64,000 nt of DNA from Edolisoma coerulescens (lineage: Eukaryota > Chordata > Aves > Passeriformes > Campephagidae), in contig VWZW01002314.1 of NCBI GenBank assembly GCA_013397115.1, forward strand, positions 1,120,090 to 1,184,089, in the 5' to 3' direction. The notes beneath the pieces were generated by a model that saw only the letters and a program-made list of their open reading frames with translations, was not told the DNA's origin and made no database searches. Below are positions 36,926-49,626 of this stretch, in pieces. The translations under genes and the position numbers were made by a program. How positions within the stretch are numbered: position 1 is the first letter of the stretch; each line of letters begins with the position of its first letter.

Positions 36926-38569
36926 GTGCTGGAAAGTATGCAATTCGTATATTTATACTGTGACCCACAAACCATAATTTAACATGGAATTCAACCCCCT
37001 GTGCTTAAATGACTTTGACACCCCAAGGCTACAGCAAATCAAAGAACAAAACAACTACTGTCTCCTCAGGCAGGCATGGTTCTTAAAACTATAACGTTAC
37101 ACGGAAAACAAAGGTAGAATAGTTTCATAACTATGTACAACACACCTTAGTGCCTTGTCTTATGCCAGATGTCTCCTCACTGCTGGCTATCTGCCATTTG
37201 CACCAGTCTCCCATTTCAGGTCTTGGCACAAACCAAGTCACTCCTCCTCGTGACCTATCTGAAGGAGGAGTTAAAACCAAGCAGTAACTGGAGGATAACC
37301 ATGAGGTACTTGCTTGCAAAGGAGATTGCCTCTCTAGCCAGCACTCCAGAAGTATTTATTCTATTTCTAGCTTTGCTAGGTGCATGACAATGGATTGTGT
37401 GTTTGCACTTTTATACCTCAGCTTACCTACCTTCTGTTTTTTCCCCTCATGCAACCATCACTTAAAGAAAACACTTAAAATGTTTCATGTTGAAAAACTG
37501 GGATTTCAGCATCACAGGAAAGTTTTAGCATAGCAATTGTTGCTCAAGACCTGAGGTTGCAGTAGCAGAGAGCTTCTAGCAAACAAGAATACCTCTGGCT
37601 TTATCTGCACAGCTAGGTGCACATAAAAATGAATACACAGGACTGCATAGGTATAAGCTACTTTGTTGTCAAGTGCAGCATTACTCTAATTAAGAACAGC
37701 TCGGCACAGTAGCTGCAACACTTTATTAATATAGTTTCTTCAAAGTTCATATCATAGAGAAACTGGATGCTGCCCTCTCCTCTCAAAATCAGGCACATCT
37801 TCTGGAAATACTTGTGGGTCTGAAAGGAAACACCATTCACAGTGAAGTATTTGCAGAGTTCAAAGCTCACCAGCAGAGAACAACATCTTGTTCAACACTA
37901 ACAACTGCAGCTCTGACTGTGAGAGCAGGCAACAACCTCATCTTACAGCTGCCACCTGCATAAGGATTCCAGAGGTAGAACCCCGTGGGTTCACTTTCAC
38001 ATCCTGATGAAGTCAAGAAGGCACAGTCATTTCTAATTTCAGATGAGCTGCCTTGAAAGCTCACAACATGCTCTTTAGAAATGTAGCTGGGAAACACTGG
38101 GAAATTCCATTTCTTTCTAGAAGGCACTACCCATGAACTGCTGCTGCACCCAGCCACAGTGAGGTCCTACAAAAGATGAAGAGGTGGGTTTATTTTTCCC
38201 CCATTACTTTCCTCCATGCTAGCTTGCCCTATGTTATCAGTAAGCTTGCTGGCTGGGATGAGATCTTCCAGACATCTTGCAGGCACTTCTAGGGCTGTAT
38301 CGATTGCTTGTTTGGGTACAGGAGACTTCTGCAGCTCCATGAGAGCACACTGGCTTTCCTGGCAGCCTGACCAAGACTCCTGTTTCCCCCACTTCCATCT
38401 TCAGAATCAATAATTTCAGTCTCTTATTGTTTCTGTTATATAGCTATAACTTCCCTTTGTTTATTTTGCCTGTAATCCCATTTCTTTCCCCTACCAGGCC
38501 CAGTGCCTTAAACTAGGGAGTGTTGCCAAGGGGCTGAGCCTGTATATTAGAGAAAAGCCTTTTGCACTG
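36926..38569. other. single-copy non-coding DNA
   Basis: No recognised genes or repeats. Open frames are under 100 codons. Confidence 0.55.
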
Positions 38570-38900
38570 CACTGTCCCTGGAGAAGGGTGGAGGTGTGGG
38601 CTCCAGCCACCTTCCCCCACCCCCCTCCATCCCTTCACAGGAGCCTGAGGGGCCCATCACAGGATCCCTACTGTGGTACCCATTACTGGCCCTATCCATT
38701 CTTCCCACCTTGTGCAAAAGGATTTTAGTAATGTAGAGTGCTAGCAGGCTATCTGCTTATTAACCCTTTAGGGTGGGGAGACAGACCTCTCGAGGGCCAG
38801 GGTGAGAGCTGAGGTGGTATCTCCAGAAGCTCCTTGCAGCGGGATTTGTTTCCCTGCTTGCACCCACCTCTTCAGTGGCTCTGGTGCCCTGTGGACTGTA
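38570..38900. other. locally GC-rich segment with a C-rich run
   Basis: The segment is GC-richer than its surroundings. It includes CCCCCACCCCCCTCC at about 38614-38628, which is G-rich on the minus strand and could contribute to a quadruplex. No long open frame crosses it and no exon is recognised. CpG is not enriched as it is in the 29.8 kb block. Confidence 0.5.
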
Positions 38901-41387
38901 CCATGCACTGGGACAGGCAAAAGATCAGTGTGGCCTGATGAGCTAAGGGGTTCTTAGGGAGTCAAAGCACCTGGACAGGACTGCCATGAATAACACAGTT
39001 TCCCACTGATAGCTGCCTGGATGTAACAGAAACGTCCTCAAGCCCTCTCCACGTACTTTTCCATCTCTTTTGACTCCGATGTAATGCCCAATAGGTCTCT
39101 ATTAGAGTGAGCAATGAATCTTCCAAGGCTGAAATCCTCCTGCTTGGTTCCTATCACGGTACTTTTTTTCTGCTAAGAATAGCCCTGCCAGCACCAGTTA
39201 TCAGGTGGTTACTCTCTGAGGCCTGGACTGCACTCACTGAAACTTACAGGGTTGGGACCTTTGGTGCTTTGTCTTTAAAGACCATTCCCCTCCCCCTCTC
39301 CCCTTTTCACTGACTTGCTCCTTCCTGGCATGCAGGTTACCATAGAAAACATTCTTAACTTGCTCTATATCTGATACTTATTTATGTTTTCTTCTCGATT
39401 ACTGTTAGCCAAGAAATAATTCTCTGCCTTATCTACAACTGAAACCAGAAAAAAGCAGAGAGCAGAGGCCACAGTTTCAGGACTGTGAAGGGTTTTCTCT
39501 TGCTTTTTCTTTGCTGTGGTTATTATTTTTCCATTTTTTAAGATGAATAAAGATTGCTGCAGCAGTGAATTAAAACCTTTGCTATAGTGTAAAATGTTTG
39601 GGTTTTTAAAAGTAGAGAAAACTTATTAAATGCTTTTAAAAAAGTTTTTCCCACTGACCACAAATGGAAACTCTTTTGAGTTCTCTTGGTAAAATCTTGG
39701 GCTTTTGATGTTGATCAGAAGAGGTCCTTTGATGCCTCTTGTTTATTGTTGAGAAGAAGCAGAACAGAAGGAAGCAGAATTTCTCAATATACTCCTGTTT
39801 ATATTCCTGTTTTCTTTTGGGATGACATTCGAGTAATTTCAAGTAGATTAACTCATTACTTTAAAGCAGAGTATCAGCCAAGAGAGCAAGAGGACTCTGC
39901 TGAATGAGTCCAGTTTTGTGCCCGGTTTTGCTGTCTAGACTTGCACTGAAGAGAGGTAGATTTATGGGTGGTGGAGAATGTAGTGGTTAGCTTTGCTGAG
40001 TGCAAAGGCAGTCTCAGAGGTAGTATGGATGCCCACACAAACAGTGGTTGCATACTTGCATGTAGCATCTAGTACATTAATTACAGTTTTGCCAGAATCC
40101 TGCAACATAGAACTTCTCTGACCCTCTAAGGCTAAAATAAATAGTGATTGCCTCTGGCAGTACAGCATTTACAAAATCAAATGCATGTGTTCTATATATG
40201 TAGTGCTACACATGTACCACTGTTCTATAAAAGTGCATCTGTGCCTTATCTTGGATCGGATGTCATCATCATCTTTGTATGGCATTTACTGGCAGGATAC
40301 CATTAGAAATTAAGAAAACATACACTTATTACTGCCCAGCATTTATCTCCACATTGCTAATAAAAACCAGATCTGTGACATCTGAAATGCCTTAAATAAC
40401 GTGAACTAGCATGTGGCCAAGTTGCTCTTACCAGGCTGACCAGGGACTGCTGTTGTCTGCTCTTTTACAGCCAACCTTACCTGGCATACCATGTGCCAGT
40501 GATTCACTCAATTTGCATTCTAGAAGGCAGAAGGAGTCTGAAGTGGTAATTAGGCTCTCCATTGCCTTGCAAGTTTTATTACTGTAGATATCCAGAATCT
40601 GTTTCTCTCTGCAGGTTAACAATGTGCTGGGCAGAGCCGTTAATTTCAACAAAAGTGCAGATTTGCACTCGTAAAGGAGAAGAGGACTGGTGGTCTCAGT
40701 GGTAATGATAGAGAGAGAAGAAAGGAAAACCTTTATTCTCCAACTGACTCCAGAAAACTGCAGCTCTAAGTGTATAGTCTAGACCTGAGATTGCAGTAGT
40801 TTATGGTCATGTAAAGTTGCTTAAATAGTTAAAACAGACTCTGACATGAAAACAAGATGCATAAAAGACCTTGTCTTATTTCCCAAGATGACTGGGATGT
40901 CTTTCCTATTGGTGCTGTCCATTTGTTTGAAATAAAAAAAAAAACTTGAAACAGCCAGCCAGGAGAGAGAGCAGCCCAATGGGGAGACATTTTCTTTCAG
41001 TTTAAATAAATGTGAAAAAACGGGCTCCGATGAGATGAGGCAATAATTATTCTTACTCTACTTGCTAAGTACTCATTGTTTCCTCCTTCCTGCAAGCTAC
41101 GGCAACTGGAAGGTACAGAGGAGTGTTGACTGGGACACTAAGGGAGAGATCGATATCACTCACTTCAGAGGTTTTGAGATGTGTATCTATTCTACCTGCT
41201 GTGAACTTTTGTTTGCTGTGGAGTATTACCTTTAGTAGAGGCATTTCTTCCGATGTTAGAGAAACCAGAACTAAATCTAGTTTACTAAGAGCAAGAATGC
41301 CAGGACCTACCATGAAATGGAGTTTCCTAGTAGAATGTATTCACTCATATTTGACAGGAAATTTTCATAACTAAATTTATATTGATG
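38901..41387. other. single-copy non-coding DNA
   Basis: About 2.5 kb with short unremarkable open frames and no recognised repeat. Confidence 0.55.
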
Positions 41388-41465
41388 GACATAGCAAATA
41401 CATAAGAAGTGAAGGCATTTGCCCAGGTTTTATAGCAGCAGGTTTCTGTGATAGGTAAACATTAC
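41388..41465 (+). repeat. possible MIR core remnant
   Basis: GAAGTGAAGGCATTTGCCCA at about 41408-41427, followed by a TATAGCAGCAGGT-like segment, resembles the MIR core block ending in TTGCCCAAGGTCACACAGC. The match is short and the flanks do not help. Confidence 0.3.
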
Positions 41466-43805
41466 AAATATACATGAAGGACATCCAGAAGTAATAATTA
41501 AGGACAAAAGACTAAGATGGGGTCTCAAATTCTCTGAGCAGAGGAAGTACAACAAACATAGCACATAGTGACAAACATAGCTCAGTTATTCCCATCCTTG
41601 AGTACTTTGCATCTCCAGTAGCTCAGTCAAATTGTACAAATACCCTTAAGCAATGGGACAGTACTGGCCACTTTAATGTCTGTGGAATAAGTCTTTGTCT
41701 TATAGCTACTGAGACAGTGCGTATAGAAATGTAGCTGATTTTCAAGTGTAGCAAAGTCTAGTTTTGAAATGAGTAGCTAAATCTTCACATTTATAGATCC
41801 AGGCAGTACAAATGCCATTTTCTGAGATTCATATGAAATTCTCCACAGCAGCAAGTCTCTGATAGTTATCAGAATATAATGAACTTACATTTATTTGAAA
41901 CTAGGCTATTTGGCCACTTTAACCTATTTTGATTTACTTTCCATCCTTTTATATCCCTCAGAACTACACATTAGTAGCTGATAGATCCAAATACTGGCTT
42001 TTTTCTGCTTGTTCTTTCTCTGGTAGCAGCAACTTGTAGTCATTGAGTGGTCTGACAATCAAAGATGCTTCTTCCTCATTTTTTGTAAAAGATATTTCAG
42101 TGTTAGCGTCGTGTTGATTTGACATGGATTGTTTTACTGTTGTCGGGCCACTTTTCTCAGCCTCAAGTAAGAATTTGATTATAAATTGACAGTGGTGGGG
42201 CAAATACAGTCACTCCAAATCCAGAAAAATGAGAACTGTAATTGGCCTCTTTTACTTCTCAGGTTAATACCCTTACTGACTAGCTGTGGAGTTTGTCCCT
42301 GTTTTCGTCCTTTGTTTTTTCCTCCTTGGAGCCACCTTTCCAGATGAAACTCAACACTTTTCAATACTTCTAATATATCTTAGAGCGCATCTTCAAGGCC
42401 AAAGGTTTTGGACAAAAGGATATGATAAAAATAAATTGAACAGTTTTACCACCAAAGAAAAGCAGATGGTGCCAACATAGAACAGGTAAACTTTGGATCT
42501 CCCAGAATGCTGCCAACCCATTTAATAAAATATCAATTGAGTTTATGTCAGTTGACATCTTGGATCTAAAAATCCCCCAGCAAATAAATACTTTTTATCA
42601 CAAATAAATTACTTCATTGGCTTTGCTCAGACTTTCGGTGGGGGAAACAAAATCATTATTGAGTTTGATTTTCTTAAGAAGAACTAAGTTAAAGAGGCAG
42701 AATTTGGGAATATACATTCAAACTGATGGAATTCTGAGGCTTTTACTTCATAAGACAGTTTGCATATCTGTTCATTGACATCATGTTTGTTTTACCTGTT
42801 CTTTGCACCAAGACACAATAGTGTAATTGAAATACTGAGACAGCAGCTGAGGCAGATTATGGGGCAGGCATCAAAACCTGTTACTTTTTAATGAAATAAG
42901 CAGTAGAGTGCTTAAGTTATAAGCTGTTAGTAGGTGCCAGAATACTAGTGAGATTTTTTCCTTGGAAAGACAGTAACTAAGATAATTGAAATACTAGTGG
43001 GAGAATAAAATCTAACTTGGAAAAATATAAGTTAATACATGCCATGCAATGAAAACATTAGATGGAACTTTTTGTTTCTGTGGGTCTGTTTTGGGGTTTT
43101 TTTATACTTCATTTCTGCTCTAGCTAAAAAAGAAAGGATGCAGTAAATTAGTCCAATCAGTTTGGTAAAACATGAAAATTAGCAGAGGAATTTGAACACA
43201 GTAATGTATTGAAAGAGCAAAGATAAGTGTACCAGTCCAAAAGAAAAATAACTTTATACACTGTCAGGATATGAAGTGGCTTGGATATTCTGAGAAACAG
43301 CTGATCAGATAAATACGGTATTTTCTTCAAAAGTTGAAAGACAAAATTTGCCAAAATGAAAACTCAAGTGTCTAAAACTGCTACTACACATGGACATTCA
43401 ACTAACGTGTAAGGCCCTAAAAAACTAACACAGGAACATTCAGTGACAGGTAATAGTTGGCCTAATTTTCCACCTTACTAATTAAAGAAGTTATTTCACT
43501 CTGAAAACAGGCTTATTAGAACAAAATATATTCTGCACAGCTGTATTTTTGGTTTGTGTTTCCCTTCAGCCCTCTTCCCTATCGAGGCAGAAGAACAACA
43601 CTATAAAATGCCTTTGGAAGAAGATTTACCACAAATGCTGTTCATATGGAAGTGGAGAGTATGGATAAACAGATGGCAATGACAAGAGGTGCAATCACAT
43701 GATCACAGGGTAATTTGGGTGAGAATGTCCCAGACTGACCTCTTGCTCAAAACTGGAGAAACTCAGAGGTCAGATCAGAGAGTGATGTATTTTTTTTTCC
43801 AGTTG
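41466..43805. other. single-copy non-coding DNA
   Basis: AT-rich sequence without recognised genes or repeats. Confidence 0.55.
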
Positions 43806-44205
43806 GCTCTTGAAAATCTTCAAGAGAGAGCACAGGTTCTCTGGGCAACCTGTTCCACCTATTCAACTCTCCACCTGTTGTCCTTATATCCAGTTTCTCC
43901 TTATATGCTGTTTGTTTCAGTGTGTGCCTGTGCACCACATTCTCTCACCACACACCACTATAAAGAGCCTGGTTCCTGTTGGCCCAATATTTCAGCATGC
44001 CTAAGTCCCTCTGAAATATCCCCGCCCTTCAGCAAACTGACTGATACCCCCAGTTTGGTGCCATCTGCAAGCTGGATGAAGGCATAGCCTTTCACTTCCT
44101 CCGTGCCTCTGATAGTGACATTAAAAAGGACTGGTCCCAAAACACTTGTAGTGGGCCTTCAGGCAGAGTATAACCCATTAACCACTCCTCTTGGAGCACA
44201 ATGAT
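43806..44205 (-). repeat. CR1 LINE fragment, internally deleted, minus strand
   Basis: Read on the plus strand, CTCTGGGCAACCTGTTCCAC at about 43840-43859 is the antisense of the CR1 3' region. TTTGGTGCCATCTGCAAGCT at about 44055-44074 and TTAAAAAGGACTGGTCCCAA at about 44121-44140 are the antisense of the reverse-transcriptase end. Translated on the minus strand, the region shows Gly-Pro-Val-Leu-Phe-Asn and then Leu-Ala-Asp-Gly-Thr-Lys-Leu-Gly, the decayed form of the family's Phe-Ala-Asp-Asp-Thr-Lys-Leu-Gly. The second catalytic Asp is replaced by Gly. The 3' and RT blocks lie about 210 bases apart, much closer than in a full element, so several hundred bases are missing between them. It is dead. 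A 132-codon plus-strand open frame across it is antisense noise. Confidence 0.85.
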
Positions 44206-45270
44206 CCAATGCTGAAGAATATTGCCCCATTCTGATATATTCTGACCTAAGTGGTTCTGAAAAGAAGGTGACTTAAAAAAAAATAATTCTAGTGGTAATC
44301 TGAATGGGGAAAAAATTCTTGGTCTATTCTTGTCCTGGAAACATTTTAAAAGGAACTCTTTTAAACAGTGTTCTTGCTAGCAGGATGTATCTCTGGCCAG
44401 CATACACAGGGATGGTCTGTGTTATAAATGATTTTACAGAACAGCGCTGTTGAGCTGAGAAACTTGATCTGGCGCTCTGGTAGCTAGATCCTTCCAGTAC
44501 AAGTATGAAAATGGCTAAAATTGTCAGCATCAAACTGTGTAAAGCATCAACAGCAGGTTCTTGTAGAATACATGCTACAGCCATTTGCCCAAGGAAAATA
44601 AATTATTCTAACATGTAATATAAATGTTTAATACCAAAGTAACTGCCACTATTTTTGCTAACATGTACTCTGGTCCCAGAAAGTTCCATTTAAACCCACA
44701 AGATTTGGTTTTTTAACCAAGTTCAATCAACTTTGCCGCAAAATACTTCTATTTTGCAAGTGATTGTAAGAATAATAAATGCTGCAGAAGAATACAATTA
44801 TAGAAAAATAAATTTGTATCAACTGTTACTTCTCAAAAGCCACAGTTTTCTCCTTTCTTTGTAATTTTTCTCAAAACTTTCTGGTTTAAATCCATAGTGA
44901 CCTTTATATATAGAACAATTTCTCTTTCTTACCAATTTCCATAAGACAAAAAAGATGTAGTAGGATGTTGAAAAGATGGGCGGAATGCATGACTTCTTAG
45001 AACAGTGAATTTCCTAAGTGAAAAAACTTCAGCTTTCTTCACTTTTTTCTCTAAATGAAAAAAACATATTTTCTTTGATTGGATTCATATGTATGTAGTC
45101 CTGTAAATAAATAAATGAAGATGATGCATGGTTTGCTGTGAGAATGACAAACTAGTGCCAGAAGATAATTGATGTCTAGATTGCCTTTTATGCTCTTTTC
45201 ACCTGGAAATATCAACAGGACTTTTTAAGTAAAGTGAGTTGTCATATTGTGTTAAATTGATATTGATCCC
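44206..45270. other. AT-rich non-coding DNA
   Basis: No gene recognised. The 86-codon minus-strand frame at 44324-44584 is unremarkable. Confidence 0.55.
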
Positions 45271-45345
45271 AAAAAAGAAAAACAAAAAGAAAAAAAAAGA
45301 AAAAAAAAGAAAAAAAAAGAAAAAAAAGAAAAAAAGAAAAAAAAG

Positions 45346-45377
<32 letters not shown>

Positions 45378-45401
45378 AAAAAAAGAAAAAAAAAGAAAAA
45401 G
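45271..45401. repeat. (A5-9G)n simple repeat
   Basis: About 130 bases of A runs interrupted by single Gs at irregular 6-10 base intervals, with one AAC interruption near the start. It encodes an artefactual lysine-rich frame on one strand and a phenylalanine-rich frame on the other. It could be a degenerated poly(A) tail, but no retroposon body was recognised upstream. Confidence 0.95.
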
Positions 45402-46721
45402 TAGTCTTCAGAATCTGCTGACTGGATTACATCTCTGTTGTCCATAAAGGTTCTTTAAGCAGCTTCAGCTCCCAAATTGTATCACCATTTCAGAAACTGA
45501 AGTGGATCCAAAACATTGACACAAGGCTGGTAAATGCCTAATGTTGCAAAACCTGTATTTTTCCATGATATTTTTATTTAACTGATTAGCGTGGCTAGGA
45601 GTCACTCATATCAACAGTGAAGAAGCATGTCTTTTCCATGTAGTGACAACAAAGAAATATTTAACTGAACAAAATTAATTACAGATTTAGAAAGAAAAAA
45701 TTAAAAGTTCTTACCTTTACCTTTATATTTCTTACCACTCTTGTGATCTCCAGGCAGCCATATATTGGGAAACACTTAGGAAGCTGTGTTGGTTTTGGCC
45801 ATCTAAGCAGCTTACAGAATGAGCTTAGGAGAGGTTTCTGTTTATCAAAAAACTGTTTTGAAAAACATTTTCATAGTCAACACATAAATAAATACCTTCC
45901 TAATTAAAATAAATCTATATGTATTTGTAAAAGAAGTACATTATGCTTAAGCAGCTGACTACTTTATCTTACAAATAGAATATTTGACAATGTTAAAAGT
46001 GCTGCATGAACCCACTCTGCAGTGGTGGTGATGAACAGATTACTTCACACAGCCAGTATAAACATCATGTGAAAAAACCAGTTCCTCTGCAATGAACAGT
46101 CAGATAAAATGTCATCTCCTAATATTTTGTTAAACTTTAATATTTTTTTGATGAAAAAACGTGTTAGTCTATCAGGCTTTTGGTCTTTCTTATGCCATTT
46201 CTTAGATTCACAGACTTTTTCCATTTCCTTAAGGCATTTTGGACTGTTACTAGGTATGTCTTGCAGAAAGAAATAAACACCCAGCATTAAACTAACAAAA
46301 AGGGTTTTCAAAAGATGAAGGTGACTTTCTGAAAACTTTGTTGCACAGTGGAGGAACTATTGGATCTATATCTGGCTGGATTATTTCAGCCTTAAGAATC
46401 AAATAGTTTTTTCTAACTATTTCTTAATCTCTCCTTGTTATTTTCTCAGTTCATTACAATGATGGTTTTGGGTTTTTTTCCTAGAGGCACTGCATCAGTG
46501 CTTAAAATCATTTTGGTTTGCGTGGAAGTACGATATATATTAAGTGATATGATATTAATGATCTTCTGCTTTTTAGTATGCAATGATTTTGGAAGACCAG
46601 GGGCATAGTAAATGTCAGACTAAGGAGGAAGATTTATTTTTCTGTCTCTGATGTCTGTCACTGTAATTTTGCTAAAATACAGAAAGAGTGAAAGTTTATT
46701 GTGGCTAAAATTGGAAAAGAT
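45402..46721. other. AT-rich non-coding DNA
   Basis: Single-copy sequence. Nothing recognised. Confidence 0.55.
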
Positions 46722-46746
46722 TAAACTTGCCACTGTGGCAAGTTTA
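46722..46746. repeat. perfect 25 bp palindrome
   Basis: TAAACTTGCCA, a CTG spacer, then TGGCAAGTTTA. The eleven-base arms are perfectly complementary. Pairing stops just outside the arms, so this is not a miRNA-length hairpin. The dyad TTGCCA-TGGCAA could suit a dimeric DNA-binding protein, but no factor is assigned. Confidence 0.85.
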
Positions 46747-47413
46747 TTTTCCCTCAAAGTATTCAAAAGATAAAGACCTGTATTTGCTGAAATTGCTCTA
46801 AAACAGACAGGGGAGTAAAAAATGTCTGAAAAAAGAGTAATGGGAAATGAAAAGGGAAAGAGAAGAATGAGATACCAACAAAAATGATAGCTATGTTATT
46901 TACTTTCAACAATTTTATTTTTTTTTAAACACTTGAAGAAAATCTGGTCTAGCAGCTGATAACTAATGTGCAATAGTTGAACCATATACATCTGCTCTTG
47001 AGACCCTACTAAAGTGGGAACACTACTGCCAATCCTCACATGAGGATACTCATAAACAAACCAGGTCAGGCGAAGGAGAGATGCCGTTACTTTGATTCCC
47101 CATAATTTCAGAGAATTCCACGGCACCAGAGTTCATTCTCTTCAGCCCAGCTTTCAGTGCCTAATGGTGTGGGGTGATCTGCGGCTCCCTTTGTCATGGC
47201 TGGAGAAAGACTGTGACCTCCAGAGGGTAATCAAGGTCTCCATAGTGAGATTTGTCTCCCTCTCACTATTGATTATGGAGGTCATCTGACACAACTGTAT
47301 TCCTAATTGAGGCACCTCATGGTTTCTACATTTGTAATAAAACAGAAGTGAAGCCTGTACTGTCAATGTTGAACAAAAGAGATAGCCATAGATTAGAAAG
47401 AGAAATTAACATA
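46747..47413. other. non-coding DNA, nothing recognised
   Basis: Mixed sequence with short open frames on both strands and no recognised features. Confidence 0.55.
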
Positions 47414-47437
47414 GGAAGGAAGGAAGGAAGGAAGGAA
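47414..47437. repeat. (GGAA)n microsatellite
   Basis: Six tandem GGAA units. Such runs can bind ETS-family factors when long, but this one is short. Confidence 0.92.
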
Positions 47438-47775
47438 AGGTGAGTAAAAATTAAAATATGCTTGATCTTTAAGAAGGGTGAATGTAGAGATGTGGACAAC
47501 TGTGCTGTCTTTTGCTGCCCACCACCAAGGGGTCTGCAGGAAAGAAAACATTATATTAGTCAGATAGCAATAGGGCTGAGCACTACATTGTCCTTCACTC
47601 CTGAAACACTTGTGTCACAGAGAAGGTGACAGTCTTTCACTTAGTATCTATTAGTTTTCTGCTGTATCCTACCGTGTAGAAAGCTCTTTTCTATATCAGT
47701 TACTAAATAAGATGAATATAACAATGGAGATATTTAGTACTGTTTTTTATTTATTGAAATCTTGACTTTATGTCC

Positions 47776-47829
47776 TTAGAAGTCAATGAGAACTTGCCCA
47801 TTGACAACACAGAGCAAGGTCAAATCCCT
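47776..47829. repeat. old palindrome-ended interspersed repeat, copy 2
   Basis: GAAGTCAATGAGAACTTGCC, then CATTGAC, then AGAGCAAGGTCAAATCCC. These follow the same block order as the core and 3' end of the repeat at 24747-24817, with substitutions. The 5' end is missing. The independent second match in this window is the main reason to treat both as members of one family. Confidence 0.5.
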
Positions 47830-49583
47830 GGGATATTCTTTCCTCCATCCTCTTAAAAGGAAACCGATCTGTTATATACAATATCTAGTTTTTATTATTA
47901 TCTAGAGCTCATTTTTTCCCATTGTAGAAATAATATCAGATCCATATCATTGATATATTAAAAAGACTGCAATTCCTCCCACTGAAGAACACTTGAAAGG
48001 TGAGATGACTTTTCAAAGAGACAGGGAAATTTTTAAGTCTCTTCAAATGCTATTATAACAATTATTCTACTAAGATGCTATATAAAAGATTTACCCAAGC
48101 AACTAGTCTGCTCATTATGACAAAAGTTTACCACTCCAGGGCTGGTTTATTGGGGGATATAATTTTTACCTATCTGCCAACTGAAGTTCAATAACTGAAC
48201 AGTAAAGACACCATTATAACAGGCAGCTATATATTGAGTGGATAATATAAATAGATTAGTAATATATATTACTCTTCTTTTAAAAAGGTATTTAGTTTAT
48301 TTAGGAAAATTTATAATTTTCACTCACTGGACAGAATTTAGGCACCAACAGTTTAGTTTGTCACTCCTCTCACGAAAGGCTGTTCCTCACATTTACTTTT
48401 CAGAAAGTAAACTCATATTCACTTCTTTCTTTGTTTAAACAGAAACTTGGCAACACATCCAATTTCTGTAGGACAGATTAACCAACCTTCTTAGGGGAAT
48501 GCCTTGCAATATCAAAACAGACCTAAAAATATCAAGGGCAAATATATCTCCTGAAAGAGAATTATATCTTTCTGCAGGAAACACCCCCAATTTCTTCACA
48601 GTGTAGTCATGAAATAAGATTTCTTAGCTCTAGAAAAAAAAATAGCCCAACAGCAAGGAATGTATTTCTTCCAGCAAGCAGAAATGATGCTTTGCAACAC
48701 AGAGGTTTCATTCAGAGGTTTTTGCATCCTTCTGACTAAACACTGTCACACCTCTGACGCTATAATATATTGTATGGGAAGATAAAAAATGTGTAAACAG
48801 GAAAACACTTCTTTTCAATGTGCAGAAGGAATCTTCCCAGGAAAAGTCATTGGAGAGCCATTTTTCTATGGAGAATGCTGGTATATGAGGAAGTATGTTA
48901 TCAACAGTAAAAGATAAAAGCATTGGATCTACTCTATTCAGCAACTGCAAAATTAGGTTAGCTTTGAAAAGCTTTACAGTTTCAGAAAACGTGAGGTTCT
49001 TCCAATTTTGTTGAATGTACCTATGTTCCCGTATGACAGCATAGAATAAACATAAAAGATTGAATGGAATTTTTAAATTATTGCTTATCTCTGGAACCTC
49101 CAGTTTTTCAAATGAAGTTTTTAAGTGGAACCTCATTAATTATTACCTCTAGGGCTGAACACTTCTGAATGAAATATTATTAAGTTCTTTTATATTTTTT
49201 CTGTGTGGAAAAGAAATGTATAGAGTAGTATTACTATACCAGGAGTCATGATGATTTTTGGTGAGGAATAGGAAAATAATGTTGTGCTAGATTATGCCTT
49301 TTATAAAACTGACTGGAAAAGAAACACTAGCTTTCAGACAAGCCTGCAGTTCAAAAAGCAAATTTCAGTGCTAAATACAGTTTCAGCATGGATAATAATA
49401 ATAAAAAGCCTACTGTTCTAATTAATCTAATTATCTGAGGAGAAAAAAGGCGCTTGGCACCCTTAGTGAAAAGAAAAGATGCTTTAAAGCCATGAAATAA
49501 CACCTTTGAAGTGGTTAGTTGGGGAAATCAGTATGTATAATGAAACAAATATATGCATTGAGTCTGTGATTTTAATGTCTAGA
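47830..49583. other. AT-rich non-coding DNA
   Basis: Contains a 142-codon minus-strand open frame at 48708-49136. It is AT-rich, has no domain I recognise and has no visible exon borders. No repeat was recognised. Confidence 0.5.
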
Positions 49584-49588
49584 CTCAC
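49584..49588. repeat. target-site duplication, left copy (CTCAC)
   Basis: CTCAC immediately precedes the TG of the LTR and is repeated directly after its CA end. Five-base duplications suit ERVL-type and some ERV1 integrases. Confidence 0.85.
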
Positions 49589-49626
49589 TGTCCTGGGTTG
49601 CAGTGCATTCTATTACCATCTCCATG

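Noticed and set aside
43689..44087. A 132-codon plus-strand open frame
   Set aside because: It mostly reads the antisense of a CR1 element.
45239..45445. Poly-lysine and poly-phenylalanine open frames
   Set aside because: They are translations of the (A5-9G)n simple repeat on its two strands.
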